Assembly (NCBI GenBank): GCA_019426215.1
Contig: CM033394.1
Location: 47,428,423-47,492,422 of the forward strand
DNA length: 64,000 bases
DNA from: Buddleja alternifolia
Lineage: Eukaryota; Streptophyta; Magnoliopsida; Lamiales; Scrophulariaceae
Direction of reading: 5' to 3'
Shown here: positions 31,469 to 41,475 of the stretch, piece after piece
Layout: every line of letters starts with the position of its first letter
Position numbering within the stretch: the first letter of the stretch is position 1
Program-made: the position numbers and the translations under genes
The notes under the pieces: model-generated
Database searches by the model: none
Seen by the model: the letters and a program-made list of their open reading frames with translations, nothing else
What the model was told of the DNA's origin: nothing

Positions 31469-33456
31469 GAAATTAAGGATGTTTAGTCCTCGATTATAGA
31501 AAAGTGTATATTTGTTAATTAGTGTCTGTCTGGAAATTATTTATTTTATTTTTTGTTGTTTTGGGTGTACTCAAATCGGAAACTCCACGATGAATTTGTC
31601 GAGGTACTGTCAAATTCAATTGCGGGGACATCTCTTCAAATGGTTTTTGGCCTTCACAATGACTTGAATACAAGATGCGACTGAAGCTTTTTTACTCAAG
31701 CTAGTTGTTTAGTATTTGGGGTCCGAAAGTTCATCAATTAATCTATCAAGGTACCGTCGGAAGCAATTGGAGGAATTTTGTATAGTAAATAAAGGGTGAT
31801 GTTGTATAGTAAATACTTTGGTTGTATATTTGTGTGTAGAATGGGAGAAATTTTGAAAAATTCTACCGTATATTGTATTTGGTGGAGTGCAAACCAAGAA
31901 AAATATTTATTTATGAAGAATATATAAATATTTTTATTTGACTCATGGATCGTAAGTTGAAAGTTCGTTGTTTACGAATAACGTGTAAATTTAATATATA
32001 TGTGTATATCTCTGCAGGCAAACAATGTTTTTTCTTGGTCAAAACATGAATAATTTGCTTTTTAATGTAAAGATTTAATTTCCACCATTATATATGCTGT
32101 AAATATATTTTTATTATCGTATCTTACTTGTCACATAAATTAATTGGTTTGACCAAATCTGATAAACTTTGGTCATTCCCCAAAGTTGTTATGAGCTTGC
32201 ACGCACTTCAATTTTTCCAAGATACATAATCTAAAAGTAGTTAAACTGAATTGCTTTTTTAAATAGAAAATTAAATATTGGTTGTTCCCTATTATTCACG
32301 GATACATGTATAATAAACACGAATACGAAATACGGCAAACTTTTAAATTATAAGATACGATACGTTGGAGATACGAATTTATATATAATGTATAAACAAA
32401 AATTTGAGTCAATATGTTCATTAACATAAATAAAAGTGCAATTCTGACATAGGTTCATTGTTTATAAGTTCAAAAAATTCCGAAAGTAACCATAATATTT
32501 CATCATTTGCGGGCGGTGTAAGAATGTCATTTCATTGATATCAGCATTTAACTTCTTATCCAAAATCTTTAGTAATAAAGTGTAAATGATAGATTTCATG
32601 TGGAGTAAGAGAAGAAAAAATATATTAAGAAGTAAAACCGAAACGGTGTTTTGCTTCTTTAAATTTCCCTAATATTTGTTTAACCTTTTAATGTATAGTT
32701 AAAGTCATTATTATTTTTTTATTTTAACCTATAAAGTATTATATAATATTAAAAAATACTATATCTGATATTCAAAGCATGTCAGATATTCAAATTTTGT
32801 ACGAGATACGGCATCCAGAAGTATCGAATATGATATCCGATTTTTTTTATCTAATTTTTGAATACGTAAAAAGGGTATCCGATACGTATCCGGTTGGTAT
32901 CCACAGAGTATCATATCCAATACGAATACGATACTTCACGAGTTCAATTTTATTAGTATCCGTGCATCTTGTTGTTCCTAAAGAAATTGATTAATTACAT
33001 GTATTTCTTTCAAAAAATTTTGTTGCTAACACAATAAATTAGAAATTAAAATAAACATGGAAAGCACTTTGCTTCCCAATCCCAACCACTCAGGGGCCAA
33101 TGCAGAAACATAGTTTGGAAAAAAAAAAAAAAAAACATTGACAAACCATCCATATATATAGACTTCTTAGTATATATATCTTTTACTTATCTAAATAAGA
33201 GAATCGCTTTCTTGTTTATATATACTTTTTCAGGTTTGCGAACAGAACAAAAATGGTAAAAAAATGTTAATATTATATATCATTAAGGCCAATATATTTG
33301 TGAACGTACAAAAGTTATGATCACGAAGAATTGTGAAATAAAACGAACAGAAAAGCAAGACGCAGATAATGCAAATGACTATGATCTTCAGGGCAGACTC
33401 TGTTTAACTAGCTATTGTACAACTTGATTTTATTTAAATACAAAACTCTAGAAATT
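31469..33456. other. Intergenic, holds one inverted-repeat element
   Basis: 3' flank of the DUF1645 gene, then AT-rich spacer with an inverted-repeat element at 32289-32970. No gene. Confidence 0.6.
32289..32970. mobile_element. Non-autonomous DNA element with GATACGAATACG-type ends, 8 bp TSD
   Basis: Flanked by GTTGTTCC at 32281-32288 and 32971-32978. The left end has TTCACGGATACATGTATAATAA and the right end in reverse complement TGCACGGATACTAATAA. Sub-terminal parts on both sides are dense in 'cgatac' and 'gaatacg'. Non-coding, 682 bp. An 8 bp TSD would suit hAT, but the terminal bases are not typical, so the class is open. Confidence 0.6.
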
Positions 33457-36147
33457 CTACGTCGCCCTCGAATCATCTCTAATACATGTATAAAAGACGC
33501 TACGAGGTGTTGTAGGAGATGATTTGGGTTGTGGGGATTTTTGCTTCGTAGGAGGTGGTGCAAGTTTAGTATCATGTCCTTTAGAGTTCTGTTTCCCTTT
33601 TGTAGGTGGTTGCAGTTTAGATTTATGAGGTTCTTGTTTTGCTTGAGGTGGTACGGGTTTAGCATTTTCATTGGGTTTCACTTGGCCTTTTGTATGAGGT
33701 GGTTGTTGGGGTTTCTGCTTCATTGGAGGTGGTGCAAGTTTAGCATCATTGTTGGGTTTCTTCGATTGTTGGGGCGTTAGCACTGTAGGAGGTGGTGTGA
33801 GTTTAGCATTATTTTCGGGTTTCTTAGGTTGCAGCTGGGATGTTGGCTTTATAGGAGGTGGTGTGAGTTTAGCATTAATTTCGGGTTTCTTCGCCTGTTG
33901 GGGATTTTGTTTTGTCGGAGGTGATGCAAGTCTAGAGCTATGTTCTCTGAAATTTTGTTTCCTGTTGGTTGGAGATGGTGCTAGTTTAGTATTTCTAGGT
34001 TGTAGGGATTTTGGTTTTGTAGGAGGTGGTGTAACTATAGTAGTCTGGGGATTCTTGGGTTGAGATTTTGGTATTGTAGGAGATGGTGTAAGTTTAATAG
34101 TTTTGGGATTTAAGGAATCTTGGGATTTCGACTTAGTAGGAGGCGGTGCCAGTTTAGTATTTTTAGGATTTGAGGGTTGTCTGAATTTTGGGCTTGCCAC
34201 AGGTGGTGCAAGTTTAGGAGTTTTGAGGTTTGTGGGCTCTTGGTGTTTTAGCTTTGTTGGAGATGGTGCAAGTTTGATAGTTTTGGGATTTGCGGCGCGT
34301 TGGGATTTTGGCTTTGTAGGAGGCGGTGCAAGTTTAGTATTTTTGGGATTTGTGTGTTGCTGAGACTTTGGCTTCGTCGTAGGTGGTGCAAGTTTAGTAG
34401 CTTTAGGATTTGTGTGCTCTTGGGATTTTGCCCTTGTCGATGATGGTGCAAGTTTAGTAGTTTTGGGATTCTTGGATTGTTGGGACTTTGGTTTTGTAGG
34501 AGATGGTGCAAGTTTATTAGTTTTGGGATTTGTAGGCTCTTGGGATCTCAGGTTCGTAGGAGGTGGTGCAAGTTTAGTAGGTTTAGGATTTGTGCGCTCT
34601 TTAGATTTTGTCCTTGTCGATGATGGTGCCAGTTTAGTAGTTTTGGGATTCTTGGATTGTTGGGACTTTGGTTTTGTAGGAGATGGTGCGAGTTTATTAG
34701 TTTTGGGATTTGTGGGCTGTTGGGATTTCAGCTTCGTAGGAGGTGGTGCAAGTTTAGTATTTCCGGGATTTGTGTCTTGTTGGAACTTTGGCTTCCTCAG
34801 AGGTGGTGCAAGTTGAGGAGGTTCAGGATTTTTGGGTTGTTTGGACTTTGGCTTTGTTGGATATGGTGCAAGTTTTGTAGTTTTGGGATTTGTAGGCTGT
34901 TGGGATTTTGACTTCGCAGGAGACGGTGCCATTTTAGTGGTTCCCGGATTTGTGGGTTTTTGCGAATTTGTGTTTGCCGGAGGTGTTGCAAGTTTAATGA
35001 TTTTGGGATTCATGGGCTTTCGCTTAGTCGAATATGGTGAAAGTTTAGTAGTTTCGGTGCTCGCGGCGGGTTGGGATATCGACTTCGTAGGAGATGGTGC
35101 AAGTTTAGTACTTTTGAGATTTGTGGGTGGCTGAGTTTTTGACTTCATAGGAGATGGTGCAAGTTTTGTACTTTTAGGATTCCTTCGCTCTTGGGATCCA
35201 GGTTTGGTAGGAGATTGCGCACTTGTAGCAGTTGTTGTGGGCTGTTGAGATTTTGGTTTCTTCGGAGATGGTGCAAGTTTTCTGGTTTTTGGATTTATAG
35301 GTTGTCCTGATTTTGGCTTCGTAGGAGGTGGTGCAACTTTATCGTGGTTAGATTTCTTCCCTTTTTCAGATTTCGGTTTCAATTTTGCAGGCTGCCCATT
35401 GTCCCATTTCTTGGGTGGTTGTTTTTGCCGTATTGGAAGTGGCGCAGGTTTAGCATTATTCACTTCTCGGGGTTCTTGTTTCGCCTTTGTAGGAGATGGT
35501 GCAAGCTTTCTCGGATTTTCTTTCATAGGCTGCTTAGGTGGTGGTGGTGGTGGTGAAGCTCTACCCTTATTGTCTTCGGCTTTTGGCTTCCCTGCATCAT
35601 CATTCTCATCATCTTCGTCTTTATCCTCATCACCTGATCTTTGTTTGCCTTCATTAGAAGGCGAGTCAAGATCGTCAGTTCCACAAATGTGATCGCTAGA
35701 ATTCCTAGCAGCTTCCTTATCTATCTCCAACTTGAAATCTAGCCAATGGCTACGAACCAATTTCAATTGCAAAGCCCCATCATCTAAAATCCGCCATTTG
35801 CACACTCGTTTGCATTTCTTGCGAAGAAACGGTACAAAAAACCCGCTAACATGGTCCTTGCTTCGAAGAAGATCTGCGTAGCAAATCATGCTCCCGTTCT
35901 TCGCTTCATTTCTCATGCCCCAACGAATTTTCTCTCCGGGTTTTAGTATTTTTTTGAAATTCTCCTTGCTCCCCTTGCAACGGAGGAGAACTTCACTTTT
36001 CGCGTTGTTGCTGATAGAAACATGTTTCCTCTTCTCAGCCAATCGTTTTCTTGGATCGACAGACGACGCCTTCGACAAGCTGACACTAAAGAAAAGAAGA
36101 AGAAGAAGAAGGAAACAGAGAAGAGGTTTCATGTTAATTAGCATCAT
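33457..36147 (-). CDS. Secreted SPH (self-incompatibility S1-like) domain protein with long Lys/Pro repeat tail
   Basis: One 896-residue ORF without introns. Residues 1-28 form a signal peptide (MKPLLCFLLLLLLFFSVSLS core; starts at M1, M2 or M6 are all possible). Residues about 41-130 match the plant S1/SPH fold: VSISNN, then CKGS..., PGEKIRWGM, MICYADL, and CKWRILDDGALQL, with four cysteines (57, 89, 112, 116). SPH proteins are normally small secreted proteins of roughly 130 residues. Here an acidic linker (about 150-195) and PPPPPP lead into about thirty 20-residue repeats of the type TNPKTTKLAPSPTKPKSQQ, to about residue 870. The tail is strongly basic and hydroxyproline-capable in principle, reminiscent of cell-wall Pro-rich proteins. 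Function unknown; an extracellular matrix or wall location is an inference. Confidence 0.8.
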   Translation of the reverse strand: MMLINMKPLLCFLLLLLLFFSVSLSKASSVDPRKRLAEKRKHVSISNNAKSEVLLRCKGSKENFKKILKPGEKIRWGMRNEAKNGSMICYADLLRSKDHVSGFFVPFLRKKCKRVCKWRILDDGALQLKLVRSHWLDFKLEIDKEAARNSSDHICGTDDLDSPSNEGKQRSGDEDKDEDDENDDAGKPKAEDNKGRASPPPPPPKQPMKENPRKLAPSPTKAKQEPREVNNAKPAPLPIRQKQPPKKWDNGQPAKLKPKSEKGKKSNHDKVAPPPTKPKSGQPINPKTRKLAPSPKKPKSQQPTTTATSAQSPTKPGSQERRNPKSTKLAPSPMKSKTQPPTNLKSTKLAPSPTKSISQPAASTETTKLSPYSTKRKPMNPKIIKLATPPANTNSQKPTNPGTTKMAPSPAKSKSQQPTNPKTTKLAPYPTKPKSKQPKNPEPPQLAPPLRKPKFQQDTNPGNTKLAPPPTKLKSQQPTNPKTNKLAPSPTKPKSQQSKNPKTTKLAPSSTRTKSKERTNPKPTKLAPPPTNLRSQEPTNPKTNKLAPSPTKPKSQQSKNPKTTKLAPSSTRAKSQEHTNPKATKLAPPTTKPKSQQHTNPKNTKLAPPPTKPKSQRAANPKTIKLAPSPTKLKHQEPTNLKTPKLAPPVASPKFRQPSNPKNTKLAPPPTKSKSQDSLNPKTIKLTPSPTIPKSQPKNPQTTIVTPPPTKPKSLQPRNTKLAPSPTNRKQNFREHSSRLASPPTKQNPQQAKKPEINAKLTPPPIKPTSQLQPKKPENNAKLTPPPTVLTPQQSKKPNNDAKLAPPPMKQKPQQPPHTKGQVKPNENAKPVPPQAKQEPHKSKLQPPTKGKQNSKGHDTKLAPPPTKQKSPQPKSSPTTPRSVFYTCIRDDSRAT
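33730..35520. repeat. 60 bp coding tandem repeat array with a 180 bp higher-order duplication
   Basis: About thirty units of almost exactly 60 bp, read on the minus strand as 20-residue repeats. From 33901 to 35040 the register is perfect: a core 'aggtggtgcaagtttagta' recurs at each 60 bp step. Blocks 34381-34560 and 34561-34740 (three units each) are nearly identical, showing a recent duplication of three units. Unit length divisible by three preserves the frame. Plus-strand ORFs over this stretch are shadows. Confidence 0.95.
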
Positions 36148-37298
36148 AAGATTTGTCTAATTCTTGCATGTTCTACGTTGATGCAAAATGTCCTTAGGAA
36201 TGTGTAGTATTTAATATGATCTAGATCTTATCTTTTCCACAAAGCTGGAAAGATTTTAAGACAATAAATTTTGCTACAGTAAATATAAACATTAAATTAA
36301 CTACGGCATTTATGTGCTGGTTATAACTTATGTAATAAATTACTTCAGTTTCTTCTCCTTTATCAGCTTTTTTACTTATTAAATTTAATTTGCAGTTACC
36401 TAAATGTATTTTATAAATAGTTAATTAAGTAGTATTGATTATACACTTATCAATATGTCCGTCAAATTAAGAATTAAGAATTAAAAATTTTAGAAATTTT
36501 TATGAGGAGATGGGTTTAGCAGTATGATCTATTTAGAGTTTTTGATTCGTATACATTCAAACCCATTAAATATGGGCCTTTAATGGCCTTTCTGTTTTTC
36601 ATTTGGAGAAAAATTTAATTACATCATTCAAAATTGTTTCTTGGAAAATTACACACATACCCCTCACTTATTGTGAAATTACCAAAACTCCCCTCATATA
36701 TTAGAAATTACCAACACATCCTCTCATGTTAAGGATTTCTTACACCCCCTATATTTTTAAAAATTCTTACAATTTTACCCCTGTAAACCTCATAAATAAA
36801 TCCCTTTAAGGTAGTGTATTGGTAACTTTCAATAAGTGATAGAGTGTTTTGGTAATTACAAATAAGTGAGGGGTCCGTGTGTAATTTTCCCTTGTTTCTT
36901 TATGTTTCTTTCAGTTTTTCCTCAAATTTAATGTTTTTCAACATCATTTTCCAATAATAAAATTTACTCAAGGTAATTTATATATATGGACAAATGTAAC
37001 GAGTTATAAAGCGAAGTAATTAACTAGAGAAAGGACTAATTTAGTAGTTTTAATTTATTAAACTATTACATTTCATAACATCTGCAGCAAAATTATTACA
37101 TTCATTGACTGCTAGAAATATTACATTCCATATGATATTGGAACCAACATAACCAAACTTACACATATTTTTCAGCTTACACACCAAAATAAGTCAAAAG
37201 TAGCCCACAAAAACACATAATTATAACCCATACGTAGACGAAGTTGCACTAATTTTGCAAGATTAATTAGTTAATTACTTGATCACTTCGTCTTTTAA
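36148..37298. other. Intergenic between SPH gene and galactinol synthase
   Basis: Upstream of the SPH gene start and downstream of the galactinol synthase stop. Contains the 249 bp MITE at 36643-36891. Otherwise AT-rich with nothing recognisable. Confidence 0.6.
36643..36891. mobile_element. Mutator-like foldback MITE, perfect 9 bp target duplication
   Basis: TTGTTTCTT flanks it on both sides (36634-36642 and 36892-36900). The ends are long inverted repeats: the left starts GGAAAATTACACACATACCC, the right in reverse complement GGGAAAATTACACACGGACC. Both continue with 'cctcacttatt-gt(a)aattaccaaaac', at least 45 bp. Related in terminal sequence to the NRX1 intron 1 element (GGGAAAATTACT). Confidence 0.85.
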
Positions 37299-40200
37299 TT
37301 AGGCAGCAGAAGGGGCAGGAATGTATGAAACCGCAGGCTCAGGCATTGCAGACATTATTGATGGCTTTGAGAAGCTCTCTTCATCATCAGCAGCATCTTC
37401 ACCCTTGTAATCGAGTGACACGTCATCATAAACATCCCACCATTTCTTCACAAGCATTTTTATGTCTTCTCTATCCATGTTAGCTTCTTGTCCAGTGTAC
37501 CTCCATGGCTTTGATCCCTGTTTCGAAATTCATTGGTTAATAATTAGCACGATACGGGTGAAATTGTAAATTGTTTTTGTTAATGGGGTGAAATTGTAAT
37601 TTAATTTTACTGACAGGGGTGAAATTATAATATCTTTTACCGACATGGGAAGTTCTGGTAATTTTCAAAATGTCAGAGTGTTTTTCATAATTAAGGTCTG
37701 ATGCTGCGGGTTGGGGGTGTATATGTAATGTACCCTTTTTATATTCTCAAGTCTTGGAATCCCGAAACAGCTAAAATCATGTGGTAATTAAGACAAGAGT
37801 CCCGAAACTCTTTAAGAATGTACGTAAGGGAACTAGAATACTTACAGCAGCGCAGTAGTGGACGACTTTGACTTTTTCGAGTTCGACGTTCTCCGGGTGT
37901 TGCCAAAGCATTGCAAGAACAAGGTTGTAAATAAGAGGAATGGGTTTGTAGATTGGATTGAAGAACATGTTCAAGAAATCCTGCATATGAAAAAGAATCA
38001 AGAACTATATAGAGAACAAGCAACTTGATGAATTACTAAATCTCTCAAAAGAATTTTATGAATATTCATTAAGAATTAGGATTGGACAAGCGAAGTCCTC
38101 GTTCTTAGGAGCTACAAAGATTTTGAATTTCAGTTCTTAAAACTACAATTATAGTGGGATTTACGTGAGATTCAATTTGAAATAAATCGACGCCTGAAAA
38201 TTGATACATAATTTTTTGTAAATCCTGGACTCACGAGTTCTAAGAGATCACCACCCTCCATATGATCTCTACACGATCGGATTAGAGGGTAGGGATCAGC
38301 TTCCGAAAATCGAAACATATTTTTTGTAACTACTGGCCTCACGAGTTCTAAAAGATCACCACCCTCTATATGATTAATTACACACCATAGGGTAGGGTCA
38401 GGGATCTTCTTGAAATCAAAACACAATTTCTTATAACTTCTGGACGCACGAGTTTTAAGAGATCATCACCCTTCGTACAATCAATCCACACGATCGGAGG
38501 GTAGGGATCTTTCGAAAACCGAAACACAATTTTTTATAACTCCTGAAATCACGAGTTCTAAGAGATCGATCACCACCCTCCGCATGATCAATATCCACAC
38601 GATCGGAGGGTTAGGATCTCTCGAAAACCGAAACAAGAGATATTAGGTTTATGAATTAATTACCTGCTCAGCAAAGGGTGTTGGTGGAGTGATTTGTAGG
38701 GTTTCAAGAAGGGTTTCATAAGTGTCTTTGTTAGGCTCATACACAAACATGCCAGCATTGAAGTACAAAGGAGGGGGGGATCCCATGTCAGCAGGCCAAG
38801 TGACATTGTCTGGGCACTGTTGGCAGTAACCAACAGAATACTGAGGAGAGTGGCTCCATGTCTTCTCACAGAAACAATCCATTACAGCATAGAAGTAGCC
38901 ATCAGGTGTGTCCAAAAGATGATCTATGTTCTCAAATACTTGGATGTCTGCATCAAGGTACACCATCTTGCTGTACTCCAAAAACTGTATATAATTTTAT
39001 ATCCATTCATTAGATAATTATTAGCTACTCATTTCATACATATATATATATATATATATGTGTTAGTGTGTGTGTGTGAGAGAGAGAGTGTACATGTAAA
39101 ATGGAAAATTCTTATATAGGTTGAAGAGGGAAAAAGAAACAATTAATTAGTTCCTCAGTCCGGATCTTCTATTGCAAACGATGTTGCAATCTCCTATTGA
39201 ACTTCACACGTGAATGACAAGTGTATAAAATATTTCCTTAAATATAAATTTAATATGGATTATATACACTTGTCGGGCAGACATGATATGCAACACGAGA
39301 TGCAACACCATTTTGCAATAGAAGATCTCGTGTGTTCATTCCTTGTGGCTAGCTAAAGATTTATTATTGTCTTCCTTATCTTGCCTTTTTTTTTTCCTTT
39401 TCCCATTTTCTTGTTTTATATGAATATTATACTTGTGGAAGTTTTTTGTGTATATGTGAGGAAGATCTTTTAATGTTCAAAACTCTTGATTTGGTATTGA
39501 GTGGAGCCTTTTAATTAGTTATTAAGAATATTTTGGGAAAGTAAGCAATTATCTTAATAGAAGTTAATACAAATAGAAATCTAGAAAGAAATAATTAATA
39601 TTAGGAATAAAAATCTCTAAAGAAAACATGAGAGTGTTTCTTAGACTATTTCAACATATAATCGAATCAAGTGTATACATAAATGATTATAATTATCCAA
39701 CAACCTTTTCAAATAAGCTCGTACGAATACATTGAAATAGTGTTTCAAACCGTTTGCATGTATTATCTTGAAAATAATAATAAAAAATCATTCAACTTTC
39801 ATGCATGAATTAATTAAAGAGAAGCTTAAATATGTATCATCCTTTATATACTATAAAATCTATATGCTTATTATCTTTGCCTTCATGCAACATTTCTATC
39901 GTGTCGTGTCAGTGTCTTATCATGTCCGTATCTATTTACTAATAGGTAATTAAGTACTTACGTTCCAAATACGAAGCTTCGAATAGTTGATGACATAGTA
40001 CGCCATAGAAAATTCAATATTGTGCTCCGGTGGGTATATGGGCTCGATCTCCCTAACGATACAACCTTGTGATCGCAAAATCTCACGATGTTCTTCGGGA
40101 ACATCAGGCAAGATTGCAACCACAAGTGGATAAGCACTTTCAACTTTTCTCAAACCCTTGGCCAAACCAACCACTCCTTTCCAATAATCACCATTACCAG

Positions 40201-40312
40201 CCAAAAACGTTACGTAAGCCTTTGTTGGATGGACGGTTGTGATTTTCCCGTGAAAAACATCTGATGGTACTTGAGGGGCCATTTTGGGAAGATTTAAAGT
40301 TGTGTTTGGCAA
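37299..40312 (-). CDS. GolS: Galactinol synthase (GT8 family), four exons
   Basis: Exons: 40312-39962, 38984-38664, 37980-37846 and 37517-37299. All introns are GT-AG and phase 0. Product is 341 residues (117+107+45+72), normal for the family. It transfers galactose from UDP-Gal to myo-inositol, giving galactinol, the first committed step to raffinose-family oligosaccharides; the enzyme is cytosolic. Visible marks: AYVTFLAGNGDYWKGVVGLAKGL, the metal-binding DxD in YLDADIQVFENIDHL, CFCEKTWSHSPQY, LYFNAGMF, FAEQDFLN, VVHYCAAGSKPWRY, and the diagnostic hydrophobic C-terminus APSAA. Most members have DGD where this has DAD; the DxD aspartates remain. The C-terminal segment before APSAA is acidic and variable. 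A second Met (residue 11, MAPQVPSD) could also be used. Confidence 0.97.
37535..37735. mobile_element. 'aattac-acacaccc' family repeat in galactinol synthase intron 3
   Basis: Fills most of intron 3 (37518-37845). It shares 'gaccgacatgggaagttctggtaattttc' wording and the 'gggtgtatatgtaatgtaccc' end with the copies at 2356-2592 and 47640-47880. Confidence 0.5.
38200..38640. repeat. Four-copy minisatellite in galactinol synthase intron 2
   Basis: A unit of about 105-115 bp (ctcacgagttctaagagatcaccaccctcc ... gatcggagggtagggatc ... cgaaaaccgaaacac) is repeated four times within the 679 bp intron 2, starting near 38205, 38320, 38430 and 38535. Copies differ by point changes and short indels. Confidence 0.85.
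39162..39327. mobile_element. Foldback MITE in galactinol synthase intron 1
   Basis: The left end GGATCTTCTATTGCAAACGATGTTGCA is matched in reverse complement by the right end, GATCTTCTATTGCAAAATGGTGTTGCA. Inside, 'acaagtgtataaaat' and 'atacacttgt' are also inverted. A related sequence ('gggatcttttattctat...aagtgtataaaatattt...acacttggcatg') lies in the polygalacturonase intron at about 61170-61300. Confidence 0.7.
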
Positions 40313-40392
40313 AGTAAAACTAGCAAGAAGCTTTGAATTGCCCTAGCTTGTTTTGCCTTTGCTCCTGAGCTTCAATGGCATGGTTCGACCAG

Positions 40393-40401
40393 TTTATATA
40401 G
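40393..40401 (-). promoter_or_regulatory. GolS: Putative TATA box of galactinol synthase
   Basis: On the minus strand this reads TATATAAAC, about 80 bp upstream of the start codon. An ACGTG core (ABRE-like, near 40533) lies about 220 bp upstream of the ATG. Galactinol synthases are often induced by drought, ABA or heat, but one ACGTG core is weak evidence. Confidence 0.55.
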
Positions 40402-40793
40402 GAGTGAAATGAAATGAAATGTACCCTAAATGAAATTCAAATCAACATGCAATATTCTTTTTCATTTTCAAAAAAAATAAAATTTGTGCCCTTTTTGAGG
40501 AAATTATTAACTTATGTGTGAAAAAAGGTCATGGTACGTGTGCGGAGAGTGATGAAACATTATTTGTTCTTTGATCCTACCGTTCGTTTAGCCTTATCAC
40601 CAGGATCAACGGCTTAGATTTAGTACTTTGAGGCCATATATTCATTTTGGAAGTGAAATTGACAGCATTTGAATATACTATTCCCACTTTATTCTTTCTT
40701 TCTTGTATGGTTTTTCTTTTTCTTGAGTTTTTTATTTTTAAATAAAGGCATGCAAGATAAGTGAAATAGAATGGCATGGAGTGGGTGTCACTG

Positions 40794-40834
<41 letters not shown>

Positions 40835-41245
40835 AACACACATACAAGTTTCTTTTCACACACACACATATACATATATGTATTGTTAGAATGAAAATAA
40901 GGAAAAATACAGCTAACTGTATAGTCGGGGCGACGTAGGCATTTCAAATTAGAATTAGGTATACGTATAATTCTATGTTGGATGGATTTTAAGGCTACTA
41001 ACTCTAGTCATAGTCAATGAACCAGAGGTATGATGGTGCAAATCATTCATCCTTATAATTTTTTATAATAGATAAGTGGATTGCGAGTGTTAAATTACGT
41101 CGACTATTGTAGAATAATTCGTGAAAACTTAAACTAAATTATCCATCCTAAAAGTAACATATATATTTAAATATAAAAAGGCAGCCCATCCATTCACACA
41201 CAAGGATTTTGTAGGCTCCAGTACTACTTCCACTTATTTAATCTA

Positions 41246-41475
41246 ATATAATATATATGTACGTACTTCAATTAATTATAGAAATATCATTTCTGTATTA
41301 TTATTTTTACAAGTGGGACATTAGTTTAATGTATGTGAATTCAACGAGATCTTATTAACTATAATATATATGTACGTACTTCAATTAATTATAGAAATAT
41401 CATTTCTGTATTATTATTTTTACAAGTGGGACATTAGTTATTAGTATGTGAATTCAACGAGATCTTATTAACTGA
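41246..41475. repeat. 113 bp direct tandem duplication
   Basis: The block 'ataatatatatgtacgtacttcaattaattatag...gacattagtt...gaattcaacgagatcttattaac' occurs twice, with a period of 113 bp (TGTACGTACT at 41258 and 41371). The copies are nearly identical, so the duplication is recent. Non-coding. Confidence 0.9.

Noticed and set aside
33730..35520. Regular 60 bp repeats resembling a CRISPR-like array
   Set aside because: Plant nuclear coding repeat with no distinct spacers; units are contiguous and in frame.
33529..35692. Series of plus-strand ORFs rich in Gly/Phe/Val/Trp across the SPH gene
   Set aside because: They are antisense readings of the 60 bp repeat; periodic composition follows from the repeat and the minus-strand frame has signal peptide and domain.
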